Shown: one piece after another, positions 63,776-64,000 of the stretch | How the letters are laid out: each line of letters begins with the position of its first letter | Numbering within the stretch: the first letter of the stretch is position 1 | Source: Callipepla californica brunnescens | Taxonomy: Eukaryota; Chordata; Aves; Galliformes; Odontophoridae | Assembly: GCA_023055505.1 (NCBI GenBank) | Contig: JALIRH010000013.1 | Span: 9,052,001 to 9,116,000, forward strand | DNA length: 64,000 nucleotides | Direction: 5' to 3' | Translations under genes and position numbers: made by a program | The notes under the pieces: model-generated | Told to the model about the DNA's origin: nothing | Database searches by the model: none | What the model saw: the letters and a program-made list of their open reading frames with translations, nothing else

Positions 63776-64000
63776 ATAACTAACAACATCAGAAATTCTT
63801 ATGCAGGATGATGTATAATAGCTGATTTTTAGACCTTGAGAATTTTCCACCTTTTTCCCCGAAGTCTGAGCAATAGTTTCACATGGCTTACTTGTTAATT
63901 ACAGGATCTAAACCCACTGCAAATAGCAGTGGTGCCAAGGGGTAACTCAATCTAATGTACCTGTATCATTTGCTATATGTTATAATGAATGTAGGGAAAG
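63776..64000. other. Noncoding end of window
   Basis: No frame, repeat family or signal could be supported. Confidence 0.55.

Noticed and set aside
1..64000. Operons, CRISPR arrays, prophage or other bacterial systems
   Set aside because: Composition, CR1, MIR-like and mariner repeats and the lack of long frames all indicate vertebrate DNA; no regularly spaced repeats of CRISPR type were seen.
1..64000. Endogenous retrovirus or LTR element
   Set aside because: I found no paired LTR-like repeats and no recognisable retroviral protein segments; a library search could still find solo LTRs missed by eye.

Overview
This window reads as noncoding DNA from a bird, most likely a galliform such as chicken. 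I find no recognisable protein-coding gene, tRNA, rRNA, CRISPR array or bacterial-type operon. The base composition is AT-rich and CpG-poor. The longest open frame is only 147 codons and does not look like a real protein. The bird assignment rests on several CR1 non-LTR retrotransposon fragments, including 3' ends with the avian ATTCTATG terminal repeat, and on a deleted mariner element of the Galluhop/Mariner1_GG type known from galliforms. The window could be a gene desert or the inside of a very large intron; the sequence alone does not decide.

Layout. 1-13.4 kb: unique AT-rich DNA with a MIR-like fossil near 0.8 kb, a TA/TTA simple-repeat block near 3.65 kb, a compact hairpin cluster near 7.25 kb, short stretches resembling an old amniote repeat at 7.5 and 8.8 kb, and a possible 92-nt exon at 9.95 kb. 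13.4-34.8 kb: a CR1 tail, many homopolymer and tetranucleotide tracts, a larger antisense CR1 copy at 24.2-24.6 kb, a MIR-like fossil at 27.3 kb, and a locally GC-richer stretch at 31.5-31.95 kb. 34.8-46.5 kb: a CR1 3' end followed by a GC-rich patch, a possible terminal exon at 41.9 kb with an AATAAA signal, a 20-bp tandem duplication and a G-quadruplex motif. 46.5-55.6 kb: an antisense CR1 ORF2 fragment, the mariner deletion derivative, a 40-bp tandem duplication, a MIR/L2-like end, a CpG-bearing motif cluster and a CR1 tail. 55.6-64 kb: mostly unique DNA with a possible exon at 59.1 kb, a perfect 20-bp palindrome and a 33-nt alternating purine-pyrimidine tract.

There are no genes here whose joint function can be described. 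The parts most worth testing are the three exon-like segments on the + strand (9945-10036, 41935 to about 42085, 59121-59219), which could belong to one or more lncRNAs or to an unannotated gene, and several stretches that look like conserved noncoding elements. No undescribed biological system could be supported. Calls on splice sites and conservation are inference; repeat calls rest on recognised family motifs read by eye.
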